Shown piece after piece: positions 7,619-13,357 of a DNA stretch of 20,061 nt (position 1 is the stretch's first letter; every line of letters begins with the position of its first letter). Source of the stretch: JAZSMS01 sp045536015 (GTDB lineage: Bacteria; Bacillota; Clostridia; Christensenellales; QALW01); the NCBI GenBank assembly GCA_045536015.1, contig JAZSMS010000102.1:1-20061 (forward strand), in the 5' to 3' direction. A program made the position numbers and the translations under genes. The notes under the pieces were generated by a model. The model did not search any database, had not been told where the DNA came from, and was given only the letters and a program-made list of their open reading frames with translations.

Positions 7619-8518
7619 ATGTCACAAAAACTTCTTACAAAAAAACAGTTTGCAGTTTTAGAAGCACTTGCGTCTGCTACTGAGCGTCTTTCTCAACGCA
7701 ATCTTGAATCAGCAACAAGAATCTCGCTTGGAACTATTAACAAAATTATTTCCGAATTTACTTCTCTTGGTTATATCGAAAATGGCAAAATTACCGAAAA
7801 GGGCCTTTTAGCACTTGAGCCTTATCGCGTTAAGCGCGCAATTTTTATTGCCGCAGGCTTTGGTTCAAGATTAGTTCCTATAACGCTTAACACGCCTAAG
7901 CCATTGGTACGCGTTAACGGAAAGCGTATTATAGATGGACTTTTAGACGCGTGCTTGAAGGCAGAAATTGAAGAAATTTATATCGTTCGCGGATATCTTG
8001 CCGAGCAATTCGACCAATTACTTTACAAATATCCAATGATTAAGTTTTTAGAAAACCCTAAATATAACGAATCAAATAATATCTCCTCTGCCCTTTGCGC
8101 AAAAGATTTGCTTTGTAATGCTTACGTACTTGAATCAGACCTTTTAATTACAAATCACAACATAATCAAAAAGTATTGCTATTCTTCAAACTTTTTAGGT
8201 ATCAAGATGGACCGTACTGACGACTGGTGCTTTAAAGTCAAGGATGACCGCATTATTTCACAGGAAATCGGCGGAACAAACTGTTATCAGGAAATTGGCA
8301 TTTCGTATTGGGATGAAGACTCGGGAAAAAAGCTAAAAACGCATCTTCAGGAAGTGTTTGACCGTCCCGGTGGAAAAGAGCGTTATTGGGATCAAGTTCC
8401 ACTTATCGACTTTAATAAAGAATATAACGTTTACGTACGCGAATGTTCAAAGGATGATATTGTTGAAATTGACACATTTAACGAGCTTAAGGCTATTGAT
8501 AAGTCATATAACGTTTAA
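7619..8518 (+). CDS. Winged-helix domain fused to LicC/PntC-like cytidylyltransferase
   Basis: Residues about 5-68 are a MarR-like winged helix (KKQFAVLEALASATERLSQRNL, then SLGTINKIISEFTSLGYIEN). From residue 74 follows a nucleotidyltransferase: AAGFGSR (78-84) is the NTP-binding loop, then PITLNTPKPLVRVNGK, metal-binding YVLESDLLI, DWCFKVKDD, and a C-terminal YWDQVPLI and EIDTFNEL. These blocks parallel choline-phosphate cytidylyltransferase LicC and 2-aminoethylphosphonate cytidylyltransferase PntC, which make CDP-choline and CMP-aminoethylphosphonate. GGAGG 7-11 bases upstream fixes the ATG. It is last in the transporter operon. No choline kinase, PEP mutase or transaminase gene is visible nearby. 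Substrate is inferred; the enzyme class is well supported. Confidence 0.82.
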   Translation: MSQKLLTKKQFAVLEALASATERLSQRNLESATRISLGTINKIISEFTSLGYIENGKITEKGLLALEPYRVKRAIFIAAGFGSRLVPITLNTPKPLVRVNGKRIIDGLLDACLKAEIEEIYIVRGYLAEQFDQLLYKYPMIKFLENPKYNESNNISSALCAKDLLCNAYVLESDLLITNHNIIKKYCYSSNFLGIKMDRTDDWCFKVKDDRIISQEIGGTNCYQEIGISYWDEDSGKKLKTHLQEVFDRPGGKERYWDQVPLIDFNKEYNVYVRECSKDDIVEIDTFNELKAIDKSYNV

Positions 8519-8521
8519 TTT

Positions 8522-8558
8522 AAAAAAGACAGTATAAATTTTTGTACTGTTTTTTATT
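8522..8558 (+). terminator. Intrinsic terminator of the transporter operon
   Basis: ACAGTA (8529-8534) pairs with TACTGT (8545-8550), flanked by an A run and a run of six T. The loop is about ten bases, so the stem is modest. Confidence 0.65.
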
Positions 8559-8674
8559 TTTCTAAAAATTTTTTAGTATTCTTTTTTATTAAATTTACTG
8601 CCTTTTTTACCTCGAATTTTAGCCAAAATATCCCTATATTACTGATTTTATAGACTTTAGTTGCTTTTTTATGA

Positions 8675-8733
8675 ATAAATTATTAAAATTTTTTAAATTA
8701 GGTATTGACAAACCTTTTTCTATCTGTTATAAT
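8675..8733 (+). promoter_or_regulatory. Very strong consensus promoter with UP-like element
   Basis: Perfect TTGACA (8705-8710), 17-base spacer and perfect TATAAT (8728-8733). Directly above, 8675-8703 is almost pure A/T with phased A and T tracts, like an UP element. Predicted start near 8740. Between the previous terminator and this block (8559-8674) I see only A/T-rich sequence without genes. Confidence 0.85.
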
Positions 8734-8806
8734 GAAGGTGAAAAAAGAGAAAGAAAGAGCTTGCGAGAACGTAAGCAACAAAAAAATTGTAAAGGGCGTG
8801 GAGGTT

Positions 8807-8833
8807 GTGATTTTCATTAGAGCAGTGTTTTAA
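8807..8833 (+). CDS. Micro-ORF 1, leader-like peptide MIFIRAVF
   Basis: Eight codons from GTG 8807. A GGAGG at 8800-8804 is only two bases before this GTG, so the in-frame GTG at 8798 (11 codons, MEVVIFIRAVF) is an alternative, with AAAGGG just upstream. Neither start has ideal spacing. The body runs through the 5' arm of the 8810-8863 stem-loop and the stop lies near its tip, so a translating ribosome would open the structure. The core FIRxVF recurs in micro-ORF 2. Existence of a stable peptide is not shown by sequence alone. Confidence 0.3.
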   Translation: MIFIRAVF

Positions 8834-8864
8834 AAGACAAATTGCTTTAGAAAGGATGAAAATT

Positions 8865-8915
8865 ATGGTATTTATCCGCTATGTTTTCTCTCGCTGCGGA
8901 GGCAGCAAAAAGTAA
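8865..8915 (+). CDS. Micro-ORF 2, 16-residue peptide MVFIRYVFSRCGGSKK
   Basis: ATG at 8865 with AAAGG (8851-8855) nine bases upstream. An in-frame ATG at 8856 would add three residues but leaves no spacing from that site. The peptide is hydrophobic-aromatic at the N-terminus and basic at the C-terminus (R5, R10, K15, K16) with one cysteine and a GG pair. The ribosome binding site lies in the bulge of the stem-loop that contains micro-ORF 1, which suggests translational coupling. The first eight residues closely resemble micro-ORF 1. No known peptide family is recognised. Confidence 0.45.
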   Translation: MVFIRYVFSRCGGSKK

Positions 8916-8937
8916 TTCTATTTAAGGTTGTGATTTT

Positions 8938-8970
8938 ATGATTAAAAGGAAATTTATTCACAAACTTTAA
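8938..8970 (+). CDS. Micro-ORF 3, 10-residue basic peptide MIKRKFIHKL
   Basis: ATG at 8938, with TAAGG (8922-8926) eleven bases upstream. The leader GGTTGTGATTTT repeats the one before micro-ORF 1 exactly (8803-8814 against 8925-8936), which suggests internal duplication. Strongly basic. Weak as a gene on its own; its place in the tandem series is the main support. Confidence 0.3.
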   Translation: MIKRKFIHKL

Positions 8971-8989
8971 ACAGGAAAGAGTGAGTCCA

Positions 8990-9028
8990 ATGCACAACGC
9001 AATTTACTTAAAACTTAATAACGAATAA
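8990..9028 (+). CDS. Micro-ORF 4, 12-residue peptide MHNAIYLKLNNE
   Basis: ATG at 8990, with AGGAAAGAGTGAG (8973-8985) upstream as ribosome binding region. Unlike the first three it is neutral and not rich in Arg. It ends about 30 bases before the terminator region. It resembles nothing I know. Confidence 0.33.
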   Translation: MHNAIYLKLNNE

Positions 9029-9038
9029 AAAATAAAAT

Positions 9039-9059
9039 TATATTAAATGGTTTAATATA
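9039..9059. repeat. Perfect inverted repeat before the terminator
   Basis: TATATTAAA, TGG, TTTAATATA: a 9-bp A/T stem ending one base before the terminator stem. It may stabilise the RNA 3' end or be a protein site. Confidence 0.6.
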
Positions 9060-9060
9060 T

Positions 9061-9095
9061 GCCCCGCCTGATTTGGTGGGGCTCTTCATTTTTTA
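9061..9095 (+). terminator. Strong intrinsic terminator of the micro-ORF transcript
   Basis: GCCCCGCC (9061-9068) pairs with GGTGGGGC (9075-9082) across a six-base loop, with one G-T pair, then a T-rich tail. Confidence 0.88.
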
Positions 9096-9130
9096 TAAAA
9101 AACAATAGGCATTTTTTGTTGGTTATACAC

Positions 9131-9159
9131 AAAAAAACACGTTTTTCAACGTGTTTTTT
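9131..9159 (-). terminator. Terminator of the yabP-ppx operon (bidirectional)
   Basis: AAAAAACACGTT and AACGTGTTTTTT form a 12-bp stem around a TTTC loop. It works in both directions and overlaps the ppx stop codon and last codons. Confidence 0.8.
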
Positions 9160-10033
9160 CTTTATATTCCAAAAACCCCTCTAACGAATCACGGTCACTT
9201 ACCATTATCTGACCAAAGCCGTAATATTCCATAAACGCTTCAAGAAACACTGCGCCAAACACAATTATGTCGGCACGCGATTCAAATTCTCCCGAATAGT
9301 TCTTGCGTTCTTCGTTTGTCATATTTGCAAGCAAAGCGGTAAGTTCTTTTATCTTGTCTATAGTTAAAACGTAATCTTGCACCTTTTGTGGCAGATAGGT
9401 TTTTATATTTTGCGCAAACGCAGCAAGCGTTGTGGGCGTTCCGCTAACGCCTATAAGCCCGCGCACACCGTCAGCTGAAGCAAACTCAAACTTAGGTATA
9501 AAATGCTTTTTAGCATAGCTTTTAACTATTTCTACGTCTACCCTGCCATCATTTGTTGAAAACGACTCTTTTAACCTGACGCAACCAACCCGAAGCGAAA
9601 GCGCATTAAACTGATCGTTAAGCAACGTAACAACCTCGGTAGAGCCGCCACCGATATCAATAACGGCATAGCCTTCCTTGCCCTCTGCCGCGCCGAGATA
9701 CGCTATCTGTGCTTCAACCTCGCCCGAGATAACTTCCAACAAAATTCCCGTACGCTTTTTTACAAGCTCAATAAACTCGTTTTTATTAGAAGACTCGCGT
9801 ACCATTGCGGTTGCATAGATATAAATCTGTTCGCTATCTAATTTTTTTGCTTTTTGAACAAATTCGGCAACTGCATCGGCAGTTCTTGCCATAGCAGAGG
9901 CAAGCATAATATTAGATTTGCAAATACCCTCGCCAAGTCGCGTGGTTTTTAATTCTTTTAAAATTGCCTTTTTATTATCGGCAACAAGCAAGCGAACCGA
10001 ATTTGTGCCGATATCGATAACAGCCTTGATCAT
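9146..10033 (-). CDS. Ppx/GppA phosphatase family protein
   Basis: Exopolyphosphatase or (p)ppGpp-pentaphosphate phosphatase of the ASKHA fold. The phosphate 1 motif is VIDIGTNSVRLLVAD at residues 5-19, and the phosphate 2 motif YAVIDIGGGSTEVV near 122-135 has the conserved GGGST. A GLIGVSGTPTTLAAF segment near 190-204 and the late VFGAVFLEAFM complete the domain. At 295 residues it is the short form without the C-terminal HD-like extension of the E. coli enzyme. GGAGGG sits 4 bases before the ATG, which overlaps the divIC-like stop. Last gene of the sporulation/division operon. Confidence 0.9.
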   Translation of the reverse strand: MIKAVIDIGTNSVRLLVADNKKAILKELKTTRLGEGICKSNIMLASAMARTADAVAEFVQKAKKLDSEQIYIYATAMVRESSNKNEFIELVKKRTGILLEVISGEVEAQIAYLGAAEGKEGYAVIDIGGGSTEVVTLLNDQFNALSLRVGCVRLKESFSTNDGRVDVEIVKSYAKKHFIPKFEFASADGVRGLIGVSGTPTTLAAFAQNIKTYLPQKVQDYVLTIDKIKELTALLANMTNEERKNYSGEFESRADIIVFGAVFLEAFMEYYGFGQIMVSDRDSLEGFLEYKEKTR

Positions 10034-10332
10034 TCGCCCTCCACAATATCAATACGCGTATCGCCCTGGCCTATCATACCAAAATGCTCGCGCATATATT
10101 TATCAACGTATTCGAGAGTAGTCTTATCCTCAACGTTTTTTATGTTGCGCTGATATGCTTCTTCTAATTTAGCATTTTCTTCTTTCATTCGCGCAATTTG
10201 CTCTTGTTGATTATTTAAAACTATTTGTTGCTTTACAAACGTTATGCAAAACGAAATAAGCATAAACACAAGCAACACACTTGTAAGAACACGCCATTTA
10301 TTAGGTTTTTTCTTCTTTTTGCTCTTTGCCAT
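10030..10332 (-). CDS. divIC: Septum formation initiator protein (DivIC/FtsB family)
   Basis: Small single-span membrane protein of the divisome that works with FtsL and DivIB/FtsQ. The order is textbook: a lysine-rich cytoplasmic tail (MAKSKKKKKPNKWR), one membrane segment around 15-34 (VLTSVLLVFMLISFCITFV), then a coiled coil of about 35 residues (QQEQIARMKEENAKLEEAYQ) and the short conserved tail with YVDKYMREHFGMI. Length (100 aa) is usual. The start lies inside the end of yabQ (32-base overlap), and the gene order matches yabP-yabQ-divIC of Bacillus. Confidence 0.9.
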   Translation of the reverse strand: MAKSKKKKKPNKWRVLTSVLLVFMLISFCITFVKQQIVLNNQQEQIARMKEENAKLEEAYQRNIKNVEDKTTLEYVDKYMREHFGMIGQGDTRIDIVEGE

Positions 10333-10684
10333 CGTGCCTATCCTTTGCTTTTAATTTTCGTTTTATACATACAGATAAATTATATAAAATTTTTGCCCAA
10401 AAGTCTATAAAAATTTTTATAAAATATCCAATACTTATTCTTTCAAGCAAAAAACCCGAAAAAGCACCAAGCAAAAAATAAAAACGCATTTGTCCAAAGT
10501 TTAATTTATACGTAAAAAATGCCATAAGCACAAAAAAACAAACGCAAAAGCAAGCGTCGCCAAGCGCGCATAAAAAGCCGCGCTTAAGTCTTAAAACGTA
10601 TAAAACGTCGTACACGGCACCTAAAATTGCACCAAGTAATAAAAATGCTAAAAATAACGGAATTTGCCTTGCAGTTTCAAACAT
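10301..10684 (-). CDS. yabQ: Spore cortex protein YabQ
   Basis: Membrane protein required in Bacillus for spore cortex formation. The 127 residues have three to four membrane segments: LFLAFLLLGAILGAVYDVLYVL (about 9-30), ALGDACFCVCFFVLMAFFTY (about 40-59), FYFLLGAFSGFLLERISIGYF (about 68-88). A basic tail ends KAKDRHDGKEQKEEKT. The GAVYDVLYVLR block after the first span is typical of the family. Sits 2 bases after yabP and overlaps the divIC-like gene. Endospore formation in the host follows from its presence with yabP. Confidence 0.87.
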   Translation of the reverse strand: MFETARQIPLFLAFLLLGAILGAVYDVLYVLRLKRGFLCALGDACFCVCFFVLMAFFTYKLNFGQMRFYFLLGAFSGFLLERISIGYFIKIFIDFWAKILYNLSVCIKRKLKAKDRHDGKEQKEEKT

Positions 10685-10686
10685 AA

Positions 10687-10971
10687 TTACTTAAATATTT
10701 TAGAAAAAAATCCGCTTTTCGTGTTTAAATCGGTATATTCGCATCCGGTTATAAAGCCGTTAACAATCAAAATTCCGTTATCTAAATCAAGCCTGAAAAT
10801 ATGCAGGTTTTCGCCGTATACTGTTAACGTACTGTTTTCCGTATGCGCGCAAACCTCGTGTTCGTCAAAGCTTTCTACTTTTAAAATCCCCATAACTGTA
10901 GCTCTTTCACGGTTTTCAATATTTATTCCCGTTCGCGCCATTGTTGCCCTGTTGTTTGTTAATTCGTTCAT
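10687..10971 (-). CDS. yabP: Sporulation protein YabP
   Basis: Small soluble protein of the YabP/YqfC family, needed for normal spore development in Bacillus. Sequence shows the alternating beta pattern of the family: NIENRERATVMGILKVESFDEHEVCAHTENSTLTVYGENLHIFRLDLDNGILIVNGFI. Length 94 aa. GGAGG lies six bases before the ATG on the minus strand (around 10978-10982). First gene of the operon yabP-yabQ-divIC-ppx, below a candidate sigma-E promoter. Confidence 0.88.
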   Translation of the reverse strand: MNELTNNRATMARTGINIENRERATVMGILKVESFDEHEVCAHTENSTLTVYGENLHIFRLDLDNGILIVNGFITGCEYTDLNTKSGFFSKIFK

Positions 10972-11003
10972 ATTTTTCCTCCGAAATTCATTTATTACAT
11001 AGA

Positions 11004-11032
11004 AGAATATGAAAAAAAACTACCGAATATTA
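11004..11032 (-). promoter_or_regulatory. Candidate sigma-E sporulation promoter of yabP
   Basis: On the minus strand a TAATATT (11032-11026) matches the sigma-E -35 consensus KMATATT fully, followed by a 14-base spacer and CATATTCT (11011-11004), which keeps CATA and the last T of the -10 consensus CATACAHT. Start would be about 10997, close above the ribosome binding site. Bacillus yabP and yabQ are under sigma-E, which supports it. Confidence 0.5.
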
Positions 11033-11042
11033 CCATTTGTTG

Positions 11043-11071
11043 TTGCGATTTTAGAATAAATATATTATAAT
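11043..11071 (+). promoter_or_regulatory. Promoter of the tsaE operon, likely leaderless
   Basis: TTGCGA (11043-11048), 17-base spacer, perfect TATAAT (11066-11071). The ATG at 11080 begins only 8 bases after the -10 box, and no ribosome binding site lies between. Confidence 0.65.
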
Positions 11072-11079
11072 ATATTACT

Positions 11080-11520
11080 ATGAAATACTATATTGATTTA
11101 TCTTGCGAAGAAGATACTCTTTTTCTTGGCAAAAAGATTGCTCAAAATTTAAAAACAGGGTGCTTTTTTGCACTTCGCGGTGAGCTTGGTGCAGGAAAAA
11201 CCGTGCTTGTTAAAGGTCTTGCTTTGGGGCTTAATATCAAAACACGCGTTACCTCCCCCACCTTTACGATAATGTGCCAATATTCAGGCATTCGCGAGCT
11301 TTATCATTTTGATTTATACCGCGTTACCGAAGAAGAATGTTATGATATGGGCTTTGACGATTTTTTCTTTGATAAAAATGCAATTTGCGCAGTTGAATGG
11401 AGTGAGCATTTAACCTATCTGCCGCCAAAGACTGTTACCATATCACTTGAAAAAACCTCGGATAACTCCAGGCGCGCAATTATCGAGGATGAATTTGATG
11501 TTTTGAAGGGAATATTATGA
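11080..11520 (+). CDS. tsaE: tRNA t6A synthesis ATPase TsaE
   Basis: P-loop ATPase that, with TsaB and TsaD, makes threonylcarbamoyladenosine at tRNA position 37. Walker A is GELGAGKT (34-41), followed by VLVKGLALGL; the family block TSPTFTI and the Y-x-F-D-L-Y-R segment (LYHFDLYRVTEEE) are present, with the late AVEWSEHL. Length 146 aa is normal. The ATG has no upstream ribosome binding site and lies right at the predicted transcription start. It overlaps tsaB by 4 bases. TsaD is not in this window. Confidence 0.93.
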   Translation: MKYYIDLSCEEDTLFLGKKIAQNLKTGCFFALRGELGAGKTVLVKGLALGLNIKTRVTSPTFTIMCQYSGIRELYHFDLYRVTEEECYDMGFDDFFFDKNAICAVEWSEHLTYLPPKTVTISLEKTSDNSRRAIIEDEFDVLKGIL

Positions 11521-12185
11521 ATATACTTGCAGTAGACACGTCAAGTATTTTTGCTTCGTGTGCAATTCTTTGTGAAAACGAAATTAAAAGCGAAGTTGTT
11601 ATAAACAACGGCCTTGTTCATTCAAAATCAATTATGCCTATGATTGAAAGTGCTTTAAACCAAGCACAGCTCGATATTAACCAAATTGACCTTTTTGCGG
11701 TTTGTGCAGGTCCCGGCTCGTTTACAGGCGTGCGCATCGGTGTTTGCGCAATTAAAGGTTTAGCTTATGCTAATTCTAAACCTTGCGTACAAATAAACAC
11801 ACTTGATTGTCTTAGTGCCAACGTTTTATCACAGGACATTATCTGTCCTATTATGGATGCGCGTCGCGGTCAGGTTTATTGCGCGGCATATTTGAATTCC
11901 GAACGCATTTTTGACTATTCTGCCTGCAGTATTGAAGATCTTTGTACTTTTTTAAACGGAAGAAAGACTGTTTTTGTAGGCGACGGAATAGAAGTTAATA
12001 AAGAGTATGTTTTAAGCGTTATGGGAGATAATGCTGCCTTTGCCCCGCCGCACCTTGCTTACACCCGTGCTTCTGCCGCAGCATATTTAGCGCTTAACGC
12101 TAAACAAGTTTCTGCCGAGGAGCTTTCGGCAATTTACTTAAGAAGACCTCAGGCGGAGAGAGAATATGCAAATAAGCACACTTAA
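11517..12185 (+). CDS. tsaB: tRNA t6A synthesis protein TsaB
   Basis: ASKHA-fold scaffold protein that pairs with TsaD in t6A synthesis. NILAVDTSS at the N-terminus and AGPGSFTGVRIGVCAIKGLAY near residues 64-84 are diagnostic, as is IMDARRGQVYCAAY near 115. Length 222 aa is usual. It starts in an ATGA overlap with tsaE, with AAGGG upstream, and ends 20 bases inside rimI, so the three genes are translated together. Confidence 0.93.
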   Translation: MNILAVDTSSIFASCAILCENEIKSEVVINNGLVHSKSIMPMIESALNQAQLDINQIDLFAVCAGPGSFTGVRIGVCAIKGLAYANSKPCVQINTLDCLSANVLSQDIICPIMDARRGQVYCAAYLNSERIFDYSACSIEDLCTFLNGRKTVFVGDGIEVNKEYVLSVMGDNAAFAPPHLAYTRASAAAYLALNAKQVSAEELSAIYLRRPQAEREYANKHT

Positions 12186-12603
12186 AAAAGAGCATTTAGA
12201 CCAAATTGATCAAATAGAAAAGGCTTCGTTTTCTTCACCTTGGTCTAAACAGTCTTATTTAGACGAAATTTCAAACCCTCTTGCACATTACCTTATTGTG
12301 CAAGACGATTTATCAAACGTTGTTGCTTACGGTGGTTTTTGGAAAATATTAAACGAAGGTCACATAACAAATATTGCAGTTGACCCCTGCAGGCGAAAAT
12401 GCGGCATAGGCTCGTTTTTATTAACAGAAATGCTTGCGCTTGCAAAACAGCTTGAAATAACCTCGCTTACGCTTGAAGTGCGTGCTTCTAACATTGCCGC
12501 ACAGGCACTTTATAAAAAATTCGGTTTTACCTCTTGCGGTCTTCGCCCCGGATATTATCCCGACGGTGAGGCGGCAATGATAATGTGGTTGGAGGAATTA
12601 TGA
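12166..12603 (+). CDS. rimI: Ribosomal protein S18-alanine N-acetyltransferase RimI-like
   Basis: GNAT-fold acetyltransferase that in other bacteria acetylates the N-terminus of ribosomal protein S18. Features: IEKASFSSPWSKQSYLDEI at 18-36 (typical RimI start), HITNIAVDPCRRKCGIGSFLL with the acetyl-CoA loop R-x-x-G-I-G, EVRASNIAAQALYKKFGF and RPGYYPDGEAAMIMW at the end. Length 145 aa. GGAGAG lies upstream. Its association with tsaB is standard. It overlaps the hydrolase start as ATGA. Confidence 0.9.
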   Translation: MQISTLKKEHLDQIDQIEKASFSSPWSKQSYLDEISNPLAHYLIVQDDLSNVVAYGGFWKILNEGHITNIAVDPCRRKCGIGSFLLTEMLALAKQLEITSLTLEVRASNIAAQALYKKFGFTSCGLRPGYYPDGEAAMIMWLEEL

Positions 12604-13343
12604 TAATTAACGCCGCGGGCTTTGACATAAATTATAAACAGATTGGTCAGGGCAAAGACGTACTTATTTTGCACGGTTGGGGCTGTGATATAACGTTGTT
12701 TGATAAAATGGCTAGCGAGCTTGCAAAAAACTTCCGCGTAACGCTTGCCGATATGCCCGGTCACGGTCTGTCAATCGAACCAAGCAAAAAAATCACCGTT
12801 TACGACTATGCAAATATAGTTTTAACCTTATTAGATAAGCTCAACATACAAAAAACAAGTATTTTAGCTCATTCATTTGGTTGCAGACTTTCTATTATTT
12901 TAGCAGCAAAGTATCCCGAAAAAATCGATAAGCTTTTGCTTTGCGGTGCCGCGGGTGTACTTCCAAAACGCACGTTTTCCTACTACTTTAAGGTTTACAA
13001 ATACAAGCTTGCAAAAAAGCTTATAAAAATGTTTGCGCCAAAAAAGCTTGAAAAATTTACTTCGGGAAAGGGTTCAAGTGACTATAAAAACCTTTCGCCC
13101 GCAATGAAAGCTACTTTTTCTGCAGTCGTAAACGAAGACCTTACCCCGCTTTTAAAAGATATTAAGGCACCTACGTTTTTAATTTGGGGCGAAAACGATA
13201 CCGAGACGCCTCTTTATATGGCGCAGATTATGGAAGCACAAATTCCCGACTGCAAAAAAATCGTTTATAAATCGCGCACTCATTACGCGTTTTTGGAAGA
13301 AAGCGCGCGAACGCTTGCCATTGCCAACACCTTTTTTAATTAA
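12600..13343 (+). CDS. Alpha/beta hydrolase
   Basis: Soluble hydrolase with an alpha/beta fold. The oxyanion block LHGWGCD is at 24-30, the nucleophile S92 sits in LAHSFGCR (an A-H-S-F-G version of G-x-S-x-G), a DMPGHGLS loop lies at 51-58, the acid is in WGENDTETP and the histidine in SRTHYAFLE. I chose ATG 12600 because GGAGG (12591-12595) stands directly before it and it forms an ATGA overlap with rimI; the GTG at 12585 would place that site inside the gene. Length is 247 residues. The substrate is unknown; the neighbouring MurF- and Ddl-like genes do not settle it. Confidence 0.85.
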   Translation: MIINAAGFDINYKQIGQGKDVLILHGWGCDITLFDKMASELAKNFRVTLADMPGHGLSIEPSKKITVYDYANIVLTLLDKLNIQKTSILAHSFGCRLSIILAAKYPEKIDKLLLCGAAGVLPKRTFSYYFKVYKYKLAKKLIKMFAPKKLEKFTSGKGSSDYKNLSPAMKATFSAVVNEDLTPLLKDIKAPTFLIWGENDTETPLYMAQIMEAQIPDCKKIVYKSRTHYAFLEESARTLAIANTFFN

Positions 13344-13357
13344 CGGAGCATTCTTTT

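Larger units (their letters stand above)
8740..9095 (+). ncRNA. Short transcript with tandem micro-ORFs and hairpins
   Basis: A transcript of about 350 nt is bounded by the strong promoter above and the terminator at 9061-9095. A 7-bp hairpin GCTTGCG/CGTAAGC (8759-8765 with 8770-8776, AGAA loop) lies in the leader. A long stem-loop spans 8810-8863: ATTTTCAT with ATGAAAAT, TAGAGCA with TGCTTTA, then TGTTT with AGACA at the tip. Four micro-ORFs at 8807, 8865, 8938 and 8990 follow with purine-rich sites upstream. No longer ORF fits. It could be a regulatory RNA, a peptide-coding mRNA, or both. I recognise no known family. Confidence 0.55.

Noticed and set aside
8559..8674. Possible gene or RNA in the A/T-rich part between the operon terminator and the strong promoter
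   Set aside because: No ORF with a ribosome site, no stable hairpin and no promoter seen apart from the block adjoining the -35 box.
8798..8833. Starting micro-ORF 1 at GTG 8798 (MEVVIFIRAVF)
   Set aside because: Kept only as an alternative: the purine-rich site ends one base before the codon, so spacing is poor for either start.
12585..12599. GTG at 12585 as start of the alpha/beta hydrolase
   Set aside because: It would put the strong GGAGG at 12591 inside the gene; ATG 12600 has it at the correct place and starts the conserved domain.
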